Below, one piece after another: positions 1 to 12,470 of a stretch of 64,000 nt of DNA. The position numbers were made by a program, and so were the translations under genes. The notes beneath the pieces were generated by a model. That model had not been told where the DNA came from. It did no database searches and saw only the letters and a list, made by a program, of their open reading frames with translations. The stretch is from Polynucleobacter sp. MG-Unter2-18 (GTDB lineage: Bacteria > Pseudomonadota > Gammaproteobacteria > Burkholderiales > Burkholderiaceae), in the NCBI RefSeq assembly GCF_018687675.1, contig NZ_CP061302.1, positions 1,934,192 to 1,998,191 on the forward strand, read 5' to 3'. Numbering within the stretch: the first letter of the stretch is position 1; every line of letters begins with the position of its first letter.

Positions 1-611
1 TGACGCAAATAGAACGCGCCCATATCCGCAGTAAAACGGGACTCGTCTTTGCTTGCCAGTAAAAGCACTGCGGGTGATTGCGCCATACCGATACTTTTGC
101 CCAATGGCAGGCCAATAGCCACCATGCTTTGCCACGCAGGATCGATACTCACTTGAGTTGCCAACAAATCGACACTCGCTGCAGCCAGCTCTTTGGCAGA
201 GCCGCAAAGCGGTGTATCAATCCAAGGTCCGAATGCTGTATTGGGCGACAAGAGTTGGGCCGACTCGACTTCAAATACCTCTGCCAAACCCGAAGTCACC
301 GCAGACTCTACTTCCGCCTTTGTATTAGCGCTCATCAGACGCAACAGCCAAGCGACTAAACTTTGCTGAGTCTTATCATTCCGACTTCCAAAGTGAAGCA
401 TCTCACTCAGACGACGATTGAGCTCTTGGTTTTGTGTGCGCAACAAAGTCATCTGGCGCTCTTGCAAGGAGATTGCACGATCCTCATGGGGATGCTTCAA
501 GCGAATTTCATTTAAAAGATTGGCGTAACGCTCAAAGAAGCCGGGGGTTGCGCGCAACCACTCTGCTACCAATTCTTCTTGCTCGGCTTGCTTAGGATCG
601 ATTGCGCTCAT
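1..611 (-). CDS. DUF484 family protein, C-terminus cut by window edge
   Basis: Reads leftward from an ATG at 611 and runs off the left edge, so about 203 N-terminal residues are visible. The N-terminus (EWLRATPGFFERYANLL, then HPHEDRAISLQERQ) is the typical opening of DUF484, a family of about 220 residues with a GAF-like fold. A short helical stretch (residues 50-70) precedes the GAF-like part. In proteobacteria the gene usually sits next to xerC, which would lie outside the window. No enzymatic role is established for the family. The start follows a purine-rich stretch and is the only sensible one. Confidence 0.8.
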   Translation of the reverse strand, partial: MSAIDPKQAEQEELVAEWLRATPGFFERYANLLNEIRLKHPHEDRAISLQERQMTLLRTQNQELNRRLSEMLHFGSRNDKTQQSLVAWLLRLMSANTKAEVESAVTSGLAEVFEVESAQLLSPNTAFGPWIDTPLCGSAKELAAASVDLLATQVSIDPAWQSMVAIGLPLGKSIGMAQSPAVLLLASKDESRFTADMGAFYLR

Positions 612-646
612 CTATCTCTTTCTTGCTTATGTTCTGATTTCATTTT

Positions 647-2115
647 TTAACTCAGCTTTTTACGTAGCAGCTCATTCACTTGACCTGGATTCGCCTTGCC
701 TTGCGAAGCTTTCATAATCTGGCCTACCAAAGCATTGAATGCCTTTTCTTTGCCAGAACGGAATTCTTCAACCGACTTCTCGTTGGCTGCCAACACCTGA
801 TCAATCATGACCTCAAGCTCACCACTATCGCTAATCTGCTTCAAGCCTTTAGCATCAATCACTTGATCAACGGTACTGATGGCTTTACCTGCTACAGCCT
901 CTTCCCACAAGATTGCAAAGATATCTTTTGCAATCTTGTTAGAGATCGTGCCATCTGCTACACGAGTTAATAGCGGTGCTAAATGTTTAGCTTTTAATGG
1001 TGCATCCGCAGTAGCAATTCCTGCGCGATTCAGTGATGAAGCAAACTCACCTGCAATGAGGTTAGCCGCAGCTTTTGCCAAAGTATTACCAACAATCGCT
1101 AGTAGCTCTACAAATATCTTTGCAGTGTCGCGATCTTGCGTGAGTAGTTGTGTGTCGTAGACACTTAAGCCAAATTCACTTTGCCATTGCTCACGAAGCT
1201 GTGCTGGTAAAGCTGGCATTTGGCTACGCACATCGGCAATCCAGGCATCATCAATTACTACCGGCAACAAATCTGGATCTGGGAAATAGCGATAGTCATT
1301 AGCGTCCTCTTTACTGCGCATACTTCGAGTTTCTTGACGATCGGGATCGTATAGCCGAGTTTCTTGGACAACTTTGCCACCATCCTCAATTAATTCAATT
1401 TGTCTACGCACTTCGTATTGAATTGCCTCTTCTAAAAAGCGGAAGGAATTTAAGTTCTTAATTTCGCAGCGGGTACCAAATTCTTTTTGGCCTACAGGTC
1501 GAACAGATACGTTAGCATCGCAACGGAAAGAGCCCTCTTGCATATTGCCATCGCACACACCCAACCACACTACCAATGAATGTAATGCTTTTGCATATGC
1601 CACAGCTTCAGCTGCACTGCGCATCACTGGCTCGGTCACAATTTCCAATAATGGTGTACCAGCACGATTTAAGTCGATGCCGCTCGATGCCTCGCCATGT
1701 GGACCTAAGAATCCTTCTTCATGAACTGACTTACCAGCATCCTCTTCCATGTGGGCGCGCGTGAGCTCTACCACTTTGACTTGATCACCAACCAATATTT
1801 CGAGATGGCCGCCAACCACTATGGGGAGGTCCATCTGGCTAATCTGGTAACCCTTTGGTAAGTCAGGATAGAAATAATTCTTACGAGCAAAAATACTTGC
1901 TGGCGAAATCTTGGCATTGACCGCCAAACCAAAACGAATGGCGTGCTCAACCGCTTGACGATTTAATACTGGCAGTACCCCAGGTAAAGCCAAGTCAACA
2001 GCACAGGCTTGGGTATTTGGGTCAGCACCAAAACGCGTACTAGCACCGCTAAAAATTTTAGACTGCGTTTGTAACTGTGCGTGGGTCTCAAGACCAATAA
2101 CGATTTCCCATTGCA

Positions 2116-2119
<4 letters not shown>
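647..2119 (-). CDS. gatB: Aspartyl/glutamyl-tRNA(Asn/Gln) amidotransferase subunit B
   Basis: GatB is the kinase/tRNA-binding subunit of GatCAB, which converts Glu-tRNA(Gln) and Asp-tRNA(Asn) to the amidated forms in the cytoplasm. The N-terminus ([13 protein letters not shown]), a [10 protein letters not shown] motif in the middle and a C-terminal YqeY-like helical domain (about residue 340 on) match the family; 490 residues is the normal length. I chose the ATG at 2119 because it overlaps the gatA stop by four bases (ATGA) and follows a GAGGGGG ribosome-binding site; ATG 2116 is a near-equal choice. It is the last gene of a gatC-gatA-gatB operon. Confidence 0.97.
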
Positions 2120-5029
<2,910 letters not shown>

Positions 5030-5053
5030 TTGACTTAAGCGTCGATTAGGGAA

Positions 5054-5983
5054 TTGCAACATAGCGCTCCACCTCTTTTTAGACAAGGCGTTCCGGCTTT
5101 AGTCAAACTGATTGTCTGTCTTTCGATTAGCATCGCATTGATGTTGATCGACTTTCGCTACAAAGCACTCGATCCCATTCGCAATAACGTCAATTGGTTA
5201 TTGCGTCCGCTAGAGTATGTGATGATGATGCCGCGCAATCTATTTGAGGCGACATCAGAATACTTCACCAGCCGCGGAACTCTAGAAAAAGAAAATCGAG
5301 AAATGAAGGTGCGGCAAGCGGAGCTCTCTTTGCTTGCAAATCAATCCGAGTTTCTGCTGATAGAGAACCAAAATCTACGTCAGCTAATGGATTTGCAAAA
5401 GCAAGTTCCATTCGAAACATTACCAGTTGAAATTCTGTTCAATCCACCCAATCCAATTTCTCAACGCATTGTGATTAATCGTGGACGTAATGACGGTCTT
5501 AAGCTGGGCAATCCCATTGCAAGTGATTCAGGTATCTTAGGTCAAGTAATCCGTGTCTACGATCACTCCGCAGAAGTCTCTCTATTAGAAGATCGTGACT
5601 TTGCGGTACCCGTACAAGTTGCACGTAACGGCTTAAGAGCGGCTGTTTTTGGAACTGGGCGCGCTAACCCGCTTGAGCTGCGCTACCTTCCTGTGGCTAG
5701 CGACTTAGAAGTAGGCGATGTGTTGATTACCTCAGGTATTGATGGCGTTTATCCGCCTGGCTTTGCAGTTGCTGTGATTAGTCGCATTGAACGAAATGCT
5801 GATAAAAATTCTTCTAACGTCTTTTGTGTGCCAGTTGCACCGGCAAACCGCTACCGACAAGCTCTAGCGTTACTTTACGATCCGCAATGGGATGCCAAAG
5901 CATCTACCGCAAACAGTAAGCCTGACGCGTCGCTGACGAATACTCCAGGGCGTCGCCAAACCCGTGCGCGAGGCATGCAATGA
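5054..5983 (+). CDS. mreC: Rod shape-determining protein MreC
   Basis: Periplasmic scaffold of the elongasome that links MreB/MreD to PBP2. It has an N-terminal membrane segment (about residues 17-35), a coiled coil (about 75-115) and the beta-barrel MreC domain (FNPPNPISQRIVINRGRNDG onward). Only a TTG at 5054 fits as start: the upstream in-frame TAA is at 5036-5038, no ATG occurs before the membrane segment, and MQHSAPPLF matches the usual beginning of the family. An AGGGA stretch lies unusually close to the TTG. Confidence 0.93.
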   Translation: MQHSAPPLFRQGVPALVKLIVCLSISIALMLIDFRYKALDPIRNNVNWLLRPLEYVMMMPRNLFEATSEYFTSRGTLEKENREMKVRQAELSLLANQSEFLLIENQNLRQLMDLQKQVPFETLPVEILFNPPNPISQRIVINRGRNDGLKLGNPIASDSGILGQVIRVYDHSAEVSLLEDRDFAVPVQVARNGLRAAVFGTGRANPLELRYLPVASDLEVGDVLITSGIDGVYPPGFAVAVISRIERNADKNSSNVFCVPVAPANRYRQALALLYDPQWDAKASTANSKPDASLTNTPGRRQTRARGMQ

Positions 5984-6504
5984 TCGACTTTCAAAGCGGC
6001 TATATTCTTCGCCCGGTAAGTGCAGTCTTTATTTACTTCAGCTTGTTTTGCGCACTACTACTCAATCTTTTACCAATTGGTAATTACGGCTGGGTACCAG
6101 ACTGGCTAATTATTTGCATCATATTTTGGAACATCCACCAGCATCGCTACGTTGGCGTAATCATCGCATTTATTCTTGGCTTGTTGATGGATGTTCATAA
6201 CTCTGACTTGTTAGGTCTCAACGCTTTTAGCTACTCATTGGTGGCTTATCTCGCCATCTCCTGGCATCGACGGATCGTCGCTTTAACTGCTTTCACCCAA
6301 GCGATGCATTTACTGCCAATCTTCTTACTCGTTTCATTATTCCCAGTACTCGCCCATTGGTTCTTAAGTGGTGAAGTCTATTGGTGGGCGCTTACTGGCG
6401 CCATTCAAGCGCTAATTGAGGCAATGCTGTGGCCCTTAGCAACACGCATCTTGCTATCGCCTCAACGTCGTCCTATTGATGTTGATCATAATCGTCCGCT
6501 TTAA
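5980..6504 (+). CDS. mreD: Rod shape-determining protein MreD
   Basis: Polytopic inner-membrane protein of the elongasome, 174 aa, with about five or six hydrophobic segments. The FILGLLMDVHNSDLLGLNAF stretch is the MreD signature (GLLxDxxxxxxLG). Its ATG overlaps the mreC stop by four bases, so translation is coupled. The position between mreC and the PBP2 gene is the standard order. Confidence 0.93.
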   Translation: MIDFQSGYILRPVSAVFIYFSLFCALLLNLLPIGNYGWVPDWLIICIIFWNIHQHRYVGVIIAFILGLLMDVHNSDLLGLNAFSYSLVAYLAISWHRRIVALTAFTQAMHLLPIFLLVSLFPVLAHWFLSGEVYWWALTGAIQALIEAMLWPLATRILLSPQRRPIDVDHNRPL

Positions 6505-6512
6505 AACGCCAT

Positions 6513-8420
6513 ATGGTTTCTTTTAAAAAACCAGATCTAGACTCGTTTCAAGAGCGCATTCATATTGCGACCCTGTTTGTCACCGTCTGTTTCTTATTAT
6601 TAGTGACGAGATTGGTGTGGCTGCAAATAGTAAGTCATACCAAATACGCTCTACTAGCAGAAAGCAATAGAATCGCTTTAGTTCCCGCACCAGCCAATCG
6701 CGGCCTCTTAATAGACCGCAATGGAATCGTGATTGGCAGAAACTATTCGGCACTGACCTTAGATGTCAATGCCGAAGAAGTTAAAGGCAATGTTGATGAG
6801 TTGATCGACGAGCTCTCTCAAATTGTGTTGATTTCCCCCAGAGATCGAAGAAATTTCAAGCGCTCACTTGAAGATTCTCGCAAAATGGGCACCTTTCCCC
6901 TCCGATCGATGCTCACCGAAGTCGAAACAGCCCGCTTTATGGTTAATCGCTACCGCTTTCCGGGTGTCGAGATACGCGCCCGAAGCTTTCGAGAGTACCC
7001 CTACAACGAGCTTGCCTCGCATCTGATTGGCTATATTGGACGAGCTTCTAAGCAAGACATCGAGCGCATGCAAACTGAAATTGATAACTCCAAAGCGAGT
7101 GATCCTGATGCGCTACAAACTTCATTTTTACCGGGCATTCAGTATGTGGGAAAAATTGGTATAGAGCAAAGTTACGAAACGGTATTACGTGGCAGACCAG
7201 GATATGATGAAGTGGAGATTACTGCAGGCGGCAAACCCGTGCGCACACTTTCTAGCTCACCATCGGTACCAGGGAAAAATGTGGTCCTTTCGGTTGATAT
7301 CAAGCTGCAATACTTAGTTGAGCAGCTCTATGGAAATTTTAGAGGTGCATTTGTTGCGATTGAGCCTGAGACTGGCGATATCTTGGCATTTGTTTCTAAG
7401 CCCAACTTTAATCCCAATGACTTTGTTGAAGGTATCGACTCAGTAACGTGGAAAGAGCTGAATGAGTCGCCACAAAAGCCGCTGTATAACCGGCCGCTTA
7501 AAGGTATTTATCCGCCGGGCTCCACCTACAAACCATTTATGGCGCTAGCAGCTTTAGAAACTAAAAAGCGGACACCATCACAAACCATATCTGATCCAGG
7601 TTATTTTGATTTTGGCAACCATACCTTCCGTGACGATAAAAAAGGTGGGCACGGCATTGTTGATATGCAAAAGTCGATCGTTGAGTCTTGTGATACCTAC
7701 TACTACCATTTGGCGCGCGATATGGGAGTCAACATGATGCATGACTTCATGAAGCCATTTGGCTTTGGTCAAATTACTGGCATTGACCTACAAGGTGAAT
7801 CAAAAGGTGTGCTGCCATCCACCGAGTGGAAGAAAAATACCTTCAAAAAGCCAGAGCAGCAAAAATGGTATGAAGGCGAAACCATTTCCCTGGGAATTGG
7901 TCAGGGCTATAACGCGTTTACTATTTTGCAGCTAGCACATGGCATGGCCAATTTAGCCAATAACGGCATTGTGATGAAGCCGCATTTAGTCAAGGCGATT
8001 GAAGATCCCTTCACGAGAAATCGCACCCTGACTACGCCTAAAGAAAGTTATCGAATCGATCTCGTACCCGAGAATATTGAGATGATTAAGAAAGCAATGG
8101 TCGAAGTAAATAATTCTGGAACGTCTGCATCTGTTTTCAAAGGTACCGGATACCAAGTTGGTGGTAAGACTGGAACAGCGCAGGTATTCAGCTTGAATTC
8201 GAAAGAATATCACCACGGATCTACAGCAGAATTTTTACGTGATCATGCTTTATATGTTGCTTTTGCCCCTGCAGAAAAGCCGACAATCGTCCTTGCGATG
8301 GTTGTAGAGAATGCAGGATTTGGTGCACAGCATGCTGCACCGATTGCGCGTAAAGCACTAGATTTTTATCTTGAAGGTAAATGGCCAAAGGAGATTCCTG
8401 AATGGAAAAGAGCGCCATAA
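6513..8420 (+). CDS. mrdA: Penicillin-binding protein 2 (elongation transpeptidase)
   Basis: Class B PBP that cross-links lateral-wall peptidoglycan together with RodA. One N-terminal membrane segment (about residues 18-40) precedes the dimerisation domain and the transpeptidase domain. Active-site motifs are present: SxxK with Ser337 (PPGSTYKPF), the SxN-like SCD in VESCDTYYY, and KTGTAQ with Lys552. 635 aa is normal. Its 3' end overlaps the rodA start by 19 bases. Confidence 0.96.
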   Translation: MVSFKKPDLDSFQERIHIATLFVTVCFLLLVTRLVWLQIVSHTKYALLAESNRIALVPAPANRGLLIDRNGIVIGRNYSALTLDVNAEEVKGNVDELIDELSQIVLISPRDRRNFKRSLEDSRKMGTFPLRSMLTEVETARFMVNRYRFPGVEIRARSFREYPYNELASHLIGYIGRASKQDIERMQTEIDNSKASDPDALQTSFLPGIQYVGKIGIEQSYETVLRGRPGYDEVEITAGGKPVRTLSSSPSVPGKNVVLSVDIKLQYLVEQLYGNFRGAFVAIEPETGDILAFVSKPNFNPNDFVEGIDSVTWKELNESPQKPLYNRPLKGIYPPGSTYKPFMALAALETKKRTPSQTISDPGYFDFGNHTFRDDKKGGHGIVDMQKSIVESCDTYYYHLARDMGVNMMHDFMKPFGFGQITGIDLQGESKGVLPSTEWKKNTFKKPEQQKWYEGETISLGIGQGYNAFTILQLAHGMANLANNGIVMKPHLVKAIEDPFTRNRTLTTPKESYRIDLVPENIEMIKKAMVEVNNSGTSASVFKGTGYQVGGKTGTAQVFSLNSKEYHHGSTAEFLRDHALYVAFAPAEKPTIVLAMVVENAGFGAQHAAPIARKALDFYLEGKWPKEIPEWKRAP

Positions 8421-9553
8421 ATAAAGCAAAGAAAATATTCTTCAGTATTTTCAGCGGACTCGATCGCCAGCTTGGCCTTATTCTACTTGGCTTGGCGGGT
8501 ATTGGATTTATTACCTTCTTATCTGCAAGTCAAAATACGCCAGTCCGTTTTGAAGATGAACTACGCAATTTAGCGCTTTCTTTTGCAGTCATGTGGATTG
8601 TTTCTCGCATTCCACCAAAGTGGTTAGAGATGGCTGCAGTATGGATTTATGGAATCGGCGTTGCACTGCTGATTGCAGTCGCCATATTTGGGTTAATAAA
8701 AAAAGGTGCAAGACGTTGGCTCAATATTGGTTTTGTAATTCAACCATCTGAGCTCATGAAGATTGCTATGCCACTTATGCTGGCTTGGTACTTCCAAAAA
8801 CGCGAAGGCATACAAAAATCCTGGGACTATGGGGTGGCAGCAGTCATTCTTGGGATTCCAGTGCTGCTCATTGCGCGTCAACCTGACTTGGGCACCGCGC
8901 TCTTGGTGTTTGCTGCAGGTATGTATGCAATTATTCTGGCCGGATTGCCGTGGAAATGGATCCTACCGTTTGTAGGTATTGGCGCCCTTGGCATCATCTT
9001 GATCATTATTTTTGGCAGCACGATTTGTGCGCATGATGTTGTCTGGCCATTAGTTCATAACTACCAAAAAAATCGAGTGTGCACGTTGCTCGACCCGAGT
9101 AGCGACCCCCTTGGAAAAGGCTTTCATACAATTCAATCGATGATCGCAATTGGCTCAGGTGGATTTTTTGGTAAAGGCTGGTTCCAGGGCACGCAAGCGC
9201 ATCTCGAATTTATTCCTGAAAAGCATACCGACTTTGTCTTTGCTGTTTTCTCAGAAGAGTTTGGCTTGCTGGGCAACTTAGTTATGTTGGCGCTTTTCTT
9301 CGCTTTAATTAAACGAGGTTTAGCTATCTCTGCCAGTGCACCCAATCTATTCACTCGCCTACTAGGCGGATCTGTCACGCTGATTTTCTTCACCTACGCC
9401 TTTGTCAATATCGGCATGGTAAGCGGTTTATTGCCTGTAGTTGGAGTCCCGCTACCCTTTATCAGCTATGGAGGAACTGCTTTGGTGACTCTGGGGTTTG
9501 GTGCCGGTATTTTGATGAGCATTCATCGCCATCGACGCCTGGTTCAAAGTTAA
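8402..9553 (+). CDS. mrdB: Peptidoglycan glycosyltransferase RodA (SEDS family)
   Basis: SEDS polymerase partner of PBP2, 383 aa with about ten membrane segments. The family motifs GARRWLNIG, QPDLGTALL, the Asp-containing loop near LEFIPEKHTDFVF and the C-terminal PFISYGGT are all present. The start at 8402 lies inside the end of mrdA and follows AAAGGAG at the right spacing. Last gene of the mre-mrd operon; a hairpin terminator follows. Confidence 0.96.
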   Translation: MEKSAINKAKKIFFSIFSGLDRQLGLILLGLAGIGFITFLSASQNTPVRFEDELRNLALSFAVMWIVSRIPPKWLEMAAVWIYGIGVALLIAVAIFGLIKKGARRWLNIGFVIQPSELMKIAMPLMLAWYFQKREGIQKSWDYGVAAVILGIPVLLIARQPDLGTALLVFAAGMYAIILAGLPWKWILPFVGIGALGIILIIIFGSTICAHDVVWPLVHNYQKNRVCTLLDPSSDPLGKGFHTIQSMIAIGSGGFFGKGWFQGTQAHLEFIPEKHTDFVFAVFSEEFGLLGNLVMLALFFALIKRGLAISASAPNLFTRLLGGSVTLIFFTYAFVNIGMVSGLLPVVGVPLPFISYGGTALVTLGFGAGILMSIHRHRRLVQS

Positions 9554-9603
9554 GTATTTAGCTTGGGCATGCGTATGAAACTTTTTTACAGCGCCTGAAA
9601 ACA

Positions 9604-9629
9604 AAAAAGCCCGGCATGCCGGGCTTTTT
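9604..9629. terminator. Bidirectional terminator between rodA and HU gene
   Basis: Perfect inverted repeat AAGCCCGGCATGCCGGGCTT with A-tract on the left and T-tract on the right. It lies between two converging genes, so it can end transcripts from both sides. Confidence 0.85.
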
Positions 9630-9646
9630 CATCAACAAAGCAAGAA

Positions 9647-9931
9647 TTACTTCTTACGCTTGTTAACTGAATCTTTAAATGCTTTACCAGCAGAAAACTT
9701 AACAGTTTTAGCAGCAGCAATTTTGAGTGGCTCACCAGTTTTTGGGTTACGACCCATACGTGCAGCGCGCTTACCAGAAGAGAAAGTACCAAAACCGATC
9801 AGCTGAACTGAGTCGCCTTTAGTAACAGCTTTAATGATTTGCTCAATAGCAGAATTCAATGCAAATTCAGCTTTGGCTTTTGAGATCTCAGCGTCGTCAG
9901 CAATCGCTGCGATTAGTTCTGCTTTGTTCAA
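9647..9931 (-). CDS. hupB: DNA-binding protein HU
   Basis: Histone-like nucleoid protein of 94 aa. [33 protein letters not shown] and [20 protein letters not shown] are the standard HU helices and DNA-binding arm. The start codon is TTG at 9931, placed seven bases after a strong AAGGAG; no ATG fits the conserved N-terminus. The lysine-rich tail (DSVNKRKK) is common in betaproteobacterial HU. Monocistronic, converging on rodA. Confidence 0.95.
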   Translation of the reverse strand: MNKAELIAAIADDAEISKAKAEFALNSAIEQIIKAVTKGDSVQLIGFGTFSSGKRAARMGRNPKTGEPLKIAAAKTVKFSAGKAFKDSVNKRKK

Positions 9932-10044
9932 GTGAAGCTCCTTATAGATATTGATATCGGCGCACCTTGCGCTTACATGATTTTAACCACAAAAAATTAC
10001 AAAAATAAAGCTGTGGCACAGCAAATTTTGTTATTGCCTATTTT

Positions 10045-10410
10045 TTACTCTACTATAACTATCACATCGGACACAAAATACTCAGTATCGCCAAAACAGC
10101 TTGTAGGCAATCCGATATGCTGTTCATATTTAAGGGCAACTTTTTTACCTAGATTAGCGTTAATTTTTTGTGCCACAGCATCTTCACGGACCGTAAAGAG
10201 GAATTTTTCTGACATGGTTCCAGGCATTGAAACCATAGCTAGCTCACCTTCCCAGGTTTTACATACATAACCTCGGTTAGAAAACTTTTGCACATAGCCA
10301 GCACGCTCACCGCTCCCGTAGCTCCAATTAAGCATAATCCAGGTATAAGCCACTAAGCCAATTAAGCCAATTAATATCAGGCTTGAAAGCCATTTAACGA
10401 ATCTATTCAT
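10045..10410 (-). CDS. Conserved membrane-anchored protein, function unknown
   Basis: 121 residues with one N-terminal membrane segment (about residues 7-29, LSSLILIGLIGLVAYTWIML), followed by a small soluble domain with YVCKTWEGELAMVSMPGT and IGLPTSCFGDTEYFVSDV. I recognise the pattern from other proteobacteria, where such proteins carry uninformative names, but no function follows from the sequence. The two cysteines could form a disulfide if the domain is periplasmic. Start chosen by an AAGGAAA site eight bases upstream. Confidence 0.75.
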   Translation of the reverse strand: MNRFVKWLSSLILIGLIGLVAYTWIMLNWSYGSGERAGYVQKFSNRGYVCKTWEGELAMVSMPGTMSEKFLFTVREDAVAQKINANLGKKVALKYEQHIGLPTSCFGDTEYFVSDVIVIVE

Positions 10411-10571
10411 GTGAATTTCCTTAACAAATCATCTTTGCAGCACTGATTAGGTGCGTTTTTGTGGCCTATTAGGCCTTAATTAACATTGGAGCATACTCAT
10501 TGCAAAAATAGGGATGAAATGGTGCTCCGTACAAATTAAAATGTAAGTGTTAACGCTTATTGGTACATTTA

Positions 10572-11474
10572 ATGGAACTACGTCACGTCATTTTTCTGAT
10601 CTTTGCTGTATCAGCCATCTATGTTTACTTTAGGGGTACGGTTCGATTTGGCTTAGTTCGCTCTCTAACAGACTACCAAGTACTTTTAGCGCCGATTAAC
10701 AGCCTGCTCTACTTGTTTTCAAAAACCAAGGCTGTGGCATTTATTCCAGTATCAGACTTTCCTGAAATGAAGCCCCTGCAAGATCATTGGCAGATCATCC
10801 GTGATGAAGCACTCGCTTTGAACGCAGATGGCGCCATAGCAGCTGCTACGGGATACAACGATATTGGATTTAACTCCTTTTTTCGGACCGGCTGGAAACG
10901 TTTTCACCTCTATTGGTATGGCAAAGAAATGCCGTCAGCGCAACTGCAATGCCCAAAAACTGTTGCCCTCCTCAAATCAATCCCCTCGATCAAGGCAGCG
11001 ATGTTTGCCTCACTACCCCCCGGAGCAACGCTGGTAAGGCACCGAGACCCTTATGCAGGCTCTTTACGCTATCACATCGGCCTTGTGACCCCAAATGATC
11101 CCAAGTGCTTTATTAATGTGGATGGAGAGCGGTATTACTGGAAAGATGGTGAGCCAGTGATGTTTGATGAAACCTACATCCACTATGCAGCCAACGAAAC
11201 AGATCACCAACGAATTGTCTTATTTTGCGATGTAGAGCGGCCGGTTCACACTAAAGTGGTGCAACTGCTAAATCACTGGTTTGGGCGTTACGTCATGAGC
11301 GCAGCCTCTTCCCAGAACGTTGAAGGAGAGAAAGTGGGATTTGTAAACGTTCTCTTTAAGTATTTTTACCACCTCCGGGCCCAGGCCAAAAAGCTCAAAG
11401 CAAAACATCGCAGCGTGTATTACATCGGAAAATGGGTTTTGATTTTAGGGATTTTGTACGCACTATTTTGGTAA
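10572..11474 (+). CDS. lpxO: LpxO-type lipid A 2-hydroxylase (Asp/Asn beta-hydroxylase family)
   Basis: Fe(II)/2-oxoglutarate-dependent dioxygenase that 2-hydroxylates a secondary acyl chain of lipid A at the inner membrane. 300 aa from the ATG at 10572; an N-terminal membrane segment (about 6-22) and a C-terminal hydrophobic tail flank the catalytic domain. Very close to Salmonella LpxO as I recall it: NSFFRTGWKRF, LPPGATLVRHRDPYAGSLR with His157, and FDETYIHYAANET with His204 as likely iron ligands. Four codons further upstream there is a TTG, less likely as start. Confidence 0.9.
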   Translation: MELRHVIFLIFAVSAIYVYFRGTVRFGLVRSLTDYQVLLAPINSLLYLFSKTKAVAFIPVSDFPEMKPLQDHWQIIRDEALALNADGAIAAATGYNDIGFNSFFRTGWKRFHLYWYGKEMPSAQLQCPKTVALLKSIPSIKAAMFASLPPGATLVRHRDPYAGSLRYHIGLVTPNDPKCFINVDGERYYWKDGEPVMFDETYIHYAANETDHQRIVLFCDVERPVHTKVVQLLNHWFGRYVMSAASSQNVEGEKVGFVNVLFKYFYHLRAQAKKLKAKHRSVYYIGKWVLILGILYALFW

Positions 11475-11477
11475 GTC

Positions 11478-11774
11478 CTAAGGGCTTAATGCTTGAGTAA
11501 TCTGCTCTGGGGTGATTGAGCCCCAGATTTCCACTCGCTTTATGCGGCTGCTTTGTCCCGATAAAAGTTGAATTTGTTTTTGTGGCACCCTCAATTGCTT
11601 AGAAAGCCAAGACAGCAGCATTTCATTTGCTTTATTTTCCAGAGCAGGAGCCTGCAGAGATATCTTGAGACAGCCGTCATGCAGACCAACCACCTTAGTC
11701 AGCTTGGCGCCAGGCTGGCAATGTAGATGAAGAACAATGCCGGTAGGGGTTTGCTTTAACCAAATAGGCATCAA
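11478..11774 (-). CDS. DUF167 (YggU-like) family protein
   Basis: 98 residues with the YggU/DUF167 pattern: a beta strand near GIVLHLHCQPGAKLTKVVG, KISLQAPALENKANEMLLSW and a C-terminal QIQLLSGQSSRIKRVEIWG. Family structures are known but the biochemical role is not. It converges on lpxO with only three bases between the stop codons. Confidence 0.85.
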   Translation of the reverse strand: MMPIWLKQTPTGIVLHLHCQPGAKLTKVVGLHDGCLKISLQAPALENKANEMLLSWLSKQLRVPQKQIQLLSGQSSRIKRVEIWGSITPEQITQALSP

Positions 11775-11796
11775 TAAAGTACTTTAAACTTAAACC

Positions 11797-12462
11797 ATGA
11801 TTATGAAGAACTCCAACGCCTTAGACCAGCTATTTGCCAATAATCGCGAATGGGCAGAAGCCATGGTCGCCAAAGATGCTAATTTTTTTAAGCGCCTAGT
11901 TTCACAGCAGGCGCCCGAATATTTATGGATTGGCTGCTCAGACAGTCGCGTACCCGCAAATGACATTGTGAATCTTCTGCCCGGCGAACTTTTTGTACAT
12001 CGCAATGTTGCCAACGTGGTGGTTCATACTGACCTGAACTGCTTATCCGTGATTCAGTTTGCCATCGACCTATTGAAGGTCAAGCATATTCTAGTAGTAG
12101 GGCATTACGGTTGCTCAGGCGTACATGCCGCCCTAACCGATAAACGGGTTGGCCTTGCTGACAATTGGCTGCGTCATGTGAAGGATGTACATCAAAAACA
12201 TGAGCGCTATCTCGGTGAAATGATTCCATCTCCAAAACGTCAAGATCGCTTATGCGAGCTCAATGTTATTGAGCAAGTAGTCAATGTTTGTGAAACTACT
12301 ATTGTTCAGGATGCATGGGCTAGAGGACAAGAGCTCACAGTACATGGATGGACTTACCGTCTGGAGACCGGCCTAGTCAATGATTTAGGCATGTCCATTA
12401 GCTCTACCGAAGAAATGAATCTTCGCTACGCTAAATCTTTATCTCGCTATGACACTGAATAA
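11797..12462 (+). CDS. can: Beta-class carbonic anhydrase
   Basis: Zinc enzyme interconverting CO2 and bicarbonate. The zinc-binding set is complete: Cys47 and Asp49 in IGCSDSRVPA, His103 and Cys106 in VGHYGCSGV. 221 aa is typical of the type I beta class. Start at 11797 (MIMKNSN); ATG 11803 is possible and gives two residues fewer. The acyltransferase gene follows after eight bases on the same strand. Confidence 0.95.
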   Translation: MIMKNSNALDQLFANNREWAEAMVAKDANFFKRLVSQQAPEYLWIGCSDSRVPANDIVNLLPGELFVHRNVANVVVHTDLNCLSVIQFAIDLLKVKHILVVGHYGCSGVHAALTDKRVGLADNWLRHVKDVHQKHERYLGEMIPSPKRQDRLCELNVIEQVVNVCETTIVQDAWARGQELTVHGWTYRLETGLVNDLGMSISSTEEMNLRYAKSLSRYDTE

Positions 12463-12470
12463 ATTGAGTT

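Noticed and set aside
9932..10270. 112-residue plus-strand frame
   Set aside because: It is antisense to the membrane-anchored protein at 10045, which has signal, family pattern and ribosome-binding site.
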